A stretch of 64,000 nucleotides of DNA from Gluconacetobacter johannae (lineage in GTDB: Bacteria; Pseudomonadota; Alphaproteobacteria; Acetobacterales; Acetobacteraceae). The position numbers and the translations under genes were made by a program. The notes under the pieces are model-generated. The model saw nothing but the letters and a program-made list of their open reading frames with translations, was not told the origin of the DNA and made no database searches. The DNA is taken from assembly GCF_014174305.1 (NCBI RefSeq), contig NZ_JABEQH010000017.1:1-64000 (forward strand), read 5' to 3'. Of this stretch, positions 62,499-64,000 are shown piece after piece; positions within the stretch are counted from its first letter, which is position 1, and each line of letters starts with the position of its first letter.

Positions 62499-62649
62499 AT
62501 GACCCAGAAGGCGACCTGGCGCTGGCTGCGGTCGCGGCTGATGGAGGTGCACGGCCTGGCGGCAGTTGATGCCCGCCGGCGGCCTGGCGCCGGACGGACG
62601 GGACTGGGACGCGCTGGTGGCGGAGAATCGGGATTATCTGGCGGGATAG
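62499..62649 (+). pseudogene. Small frameshifted gene near attR
   Basis: A frame with AGGGA and ATG 62499 (TQKATWRWLRSRLMEVHGLAA) loses sense near 62570. The adjacent frame then continues LMPAGGLAPDGRDWDALVAENRDYLAG to TAG 62647-62649. The end resembles the C-terminus of the papain-like protein (DALVAEMQEAYLGG), so it may be a relic of a duplicated gene. The 136 bp to attR hold nothing clear. Confidence 0.4.
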
Positions 62650-62785
62650 GTGCAGGAATCATCCTAGATGAGTCTGCACGGATTCTGCACGGATTTGGTT
62701 GATCCATACCGTCCCGAATCGCCACAAAGCGCACCGCATCGACCCGTACGATGCATCTAAAATTGGCTGATTTCTGCGAAAATCA

Positions 62786-62860
<75 letters not shown>

Positions 62861-62950
62861 AACGTGGGGACGGGCGCTTCCTACCGCCTCTGTCCGCGGG
62901 TTGCAAGCCCCCGCGTCCGGAAATCGGCATGTCCCGGTCCCGGAGGAACG

Positions 62951-63364
62951 TCAGTCGTCGCGGTGGATCTTTTCCATCCGCTCATGGCGCTCCTGGGCCT
63001 CGATCGACAGGGTGGCGATCGGGCGGGCCTCCAGCCGTTTCAGGCCGATCGGCTCGCCTGTTTCCTCGCAATAGCCATAGGTCCCGTTCTCGACCCGCAG
63101 CAGCGCCTGGTTGATCTTGGAAATCAGCTTGCGGGCGCGGTCGCGGGTACGCAGTTCCAGCGCCCGGTCGGTCTCGACACTGGCGCGATCGGTGATGTCG
63201 GCCTCGTGGATGCCGCCCTCGGACAGGCTGGCCAGCGTCTCGTCCGCCTCTTTCAGCAAGTCGGCCCGCCATTTCAGCAGCTTCTGGCGGAAATATTCCA
63301 CCTGCAGCGGGTTCATGAATTCCTCGGTTTCCGAGGGGCGGTAATCGGGAGGCAGTGTAATCAT
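62951..63364 (-). CDS. dksA: RNA polymerase-binding transcription factor DksA
   Basis: The 137-residue product has the DksA coiled-coil (EYFRQKLLKWRADLLKEADETLASLSEGG, then DRASVETDRALELRTRDRARKLISKINQALLRVENGTYGYC). A degenerate zinc-finger region follows, EETGEPIGLKRLEARPIATLSIEAQERHE, with one Cys, as usual in alphaproteobacterial DksA. It works with ppGpp to tune transcription initiation. Chromosomal, just beyond the prophage. Confidence 0.95.
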   Translation of the reverse strand: MITLPPDYRPSETEEFMNPLQVEYFRQKLLKWRADLLKEADETLASLSEGGIHEADITDRASVETDRALELRTRDRARKLISKINQALLRVENGTYGYCEETGEPIGLKRLEARPIATLSIEAQERHERMEKIHRDD

Positions 63365-63537
63365 GATACGCGTCCTTGAACTTCGCCCCCGGACGAGACT
63401 TCGCCGGACAGGGGCCCGCCGCGAAACGGGCGGCTTATACGCTGCCGACCGCTGTCCGCCAAGCCCGGAGACACCTTAAAATCGCCGCAATCTGCCCGAA
63501 TCCGGGCGATTCGTCTCGAAACGATTCCGGGCCGGGC

Positions 63538-64000
63538 TCAACCCGGCCCGTGGATGGCGGTGGATTGCGGCAGCGTCGCCACCCGTGCGGCGTGGGTGGC
63601 GGGGCGGTCGGGGAAGGTGGTTTCCCAACCGCCGCCCAGCGCGGCGTAGAGCTGCACCAGGTCGGTCGACAGGGTGGCGGTGCTGGCCGTCAGGTCGGTC
63701 TGCGCCCCCAGGACCCGCCGTTCCGCGTCCAGCACGGTCAGGAACGTCACCATGCCGTGACGATACTGGTCGCGCGCCAGGTCCAGCGACCGTCCGTCGG
63801 CGGCGACCTGGCGCGCCAGGCTGTCATGGCGCGCCTGTTCGTCGCGGTAGGCGGTCAGGGCGTTGTCCACCTCGTGCCAGGCGCCCAGGACCGTCCGGCG
63901 ATAGGAAATCGCGGCCTCCTGCTGGGCGGCCTTGCGTAGTTCCAGCTGCCCGCGCAGCCGCCCGCCCTGGAAGATCGGCAGGGTGATCGACGGGCCGACA
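63538..64000 (-). CDS. Outer-membrane efflux protein (OprM/NodT family), 5' end beyond window
   Basis: Only the C-terminal 153 residues are inside. SITLPIFQGGRLRGQLELRKAAQQEAAISYRRTVLGAWHEVDNALTAYRDEQ is the hallmark second repeat of RND outer-membrane channels, followed by YRHGMVTFLTVLDAERRVLGAQ. The gene ends with a short Pro/Ala tail at 63538, within a GC-rich palindrome that may act as terminator. Partner pump genes should lie upstream, to the right of the window. Confidence 0.9.
   Translation of the reverse strand, partial: VGPSITLPIFQGGRLRGQLELRKAAQQEAAISYRRTVLGAWHEVDNALTAYRDEQARHDSLARQVAADGRSLDLARDQYRHGMVTFLTVLDAERRVLGAQTDLTASTATLSTDLVQLYAALGGGWETTFPDRPATHAARVATLPQSTAIHGPG

Overview
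The window is GC-rich bacterial DNA. Its TonB-dependent receptors, the alphaproteobacterial form of DksA and the many small secreted Pro/Gly-rich proteins fit an alphaproteobacterium, most likely an acetic acid bacterium (Acetobacteraceae). That placement is inferred from protein character, not from a marker gene. Chromosomal DNA occupies about 1-17,260 and 62,837-64,000. Between them lies a 45.6-kb prophage bounded by a perfect 51-bp repeat (17261-17311 and 62786-62836). The repeat is the 3' part of a tRNA-Thr(GGT) gene, which stays intact at the right end.

Left chromosomal arm. It holds a large TonB-dependent receptor, an exported M1 aminopeptidase, an SH3-like protein with a Gly/His-rich tail, a glucoamylase/GH144-type exported glycosidase and several small secreted or membrane proteins. 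An iron-uptake cluster on the minus strand follows: siderophore receptor (piuA/fiu type), Sel1-repeat protein, PiuC-type hydroxylase and PepSY membrane protein. A Fur-type palindrome lies just upstream of the receptor.

Prophage left part (minus strand, 17.3-25.2 kb). This contains integrase, an excisionase-like HTH protein, a free-standing ClpX-type zinc finger, a run of coupled small genes, a KilA-N protein, three ribbon-helix-helix regulators and a CI-like repressor. A Cro-like gene diverges from the repressor across a compact operator/promoter where both mRNAs look leaderless. To the right are RusA, a CHC2/Toprim primase and a RepA-like AAA ATPase. Next comes an accessory block (30.8-35.0 kb): a broken IS630-type element, a lipoprotein gene, a low-GC membrane protein gene, a frameshifted HTH antitoxin and an intact RelE/HigB-type toxin-antitoxin pair.

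Prophage late region (35.4-62.3 kb, plus strand). The head module is lambda-like: GpA terminase, gpW, portal, S49 protease, scaffold-like protein, gpD and gpE. The tail module is Mu-like and contractile, in Mu gene order: DUF2635, sheath, tube, frameshifted tail chaperone, tape measure, gpN, gpP, gp45, gp46, gp47, gp48, fibre. A hicAB toxin-antitoxin pair sits inverted inside the tail operon. The end holds a tailspike with a signal-peptide-like N-terminus, a lysis cassette with two lipoproteins, a papain-like protein and a tRNA-Ser-like gene with its own promoter and terminator.

Right chromosomal arm: tRNA-Thr, dksA and the 3' part of an outer-membrane efflux protein gene cut by the window edge.
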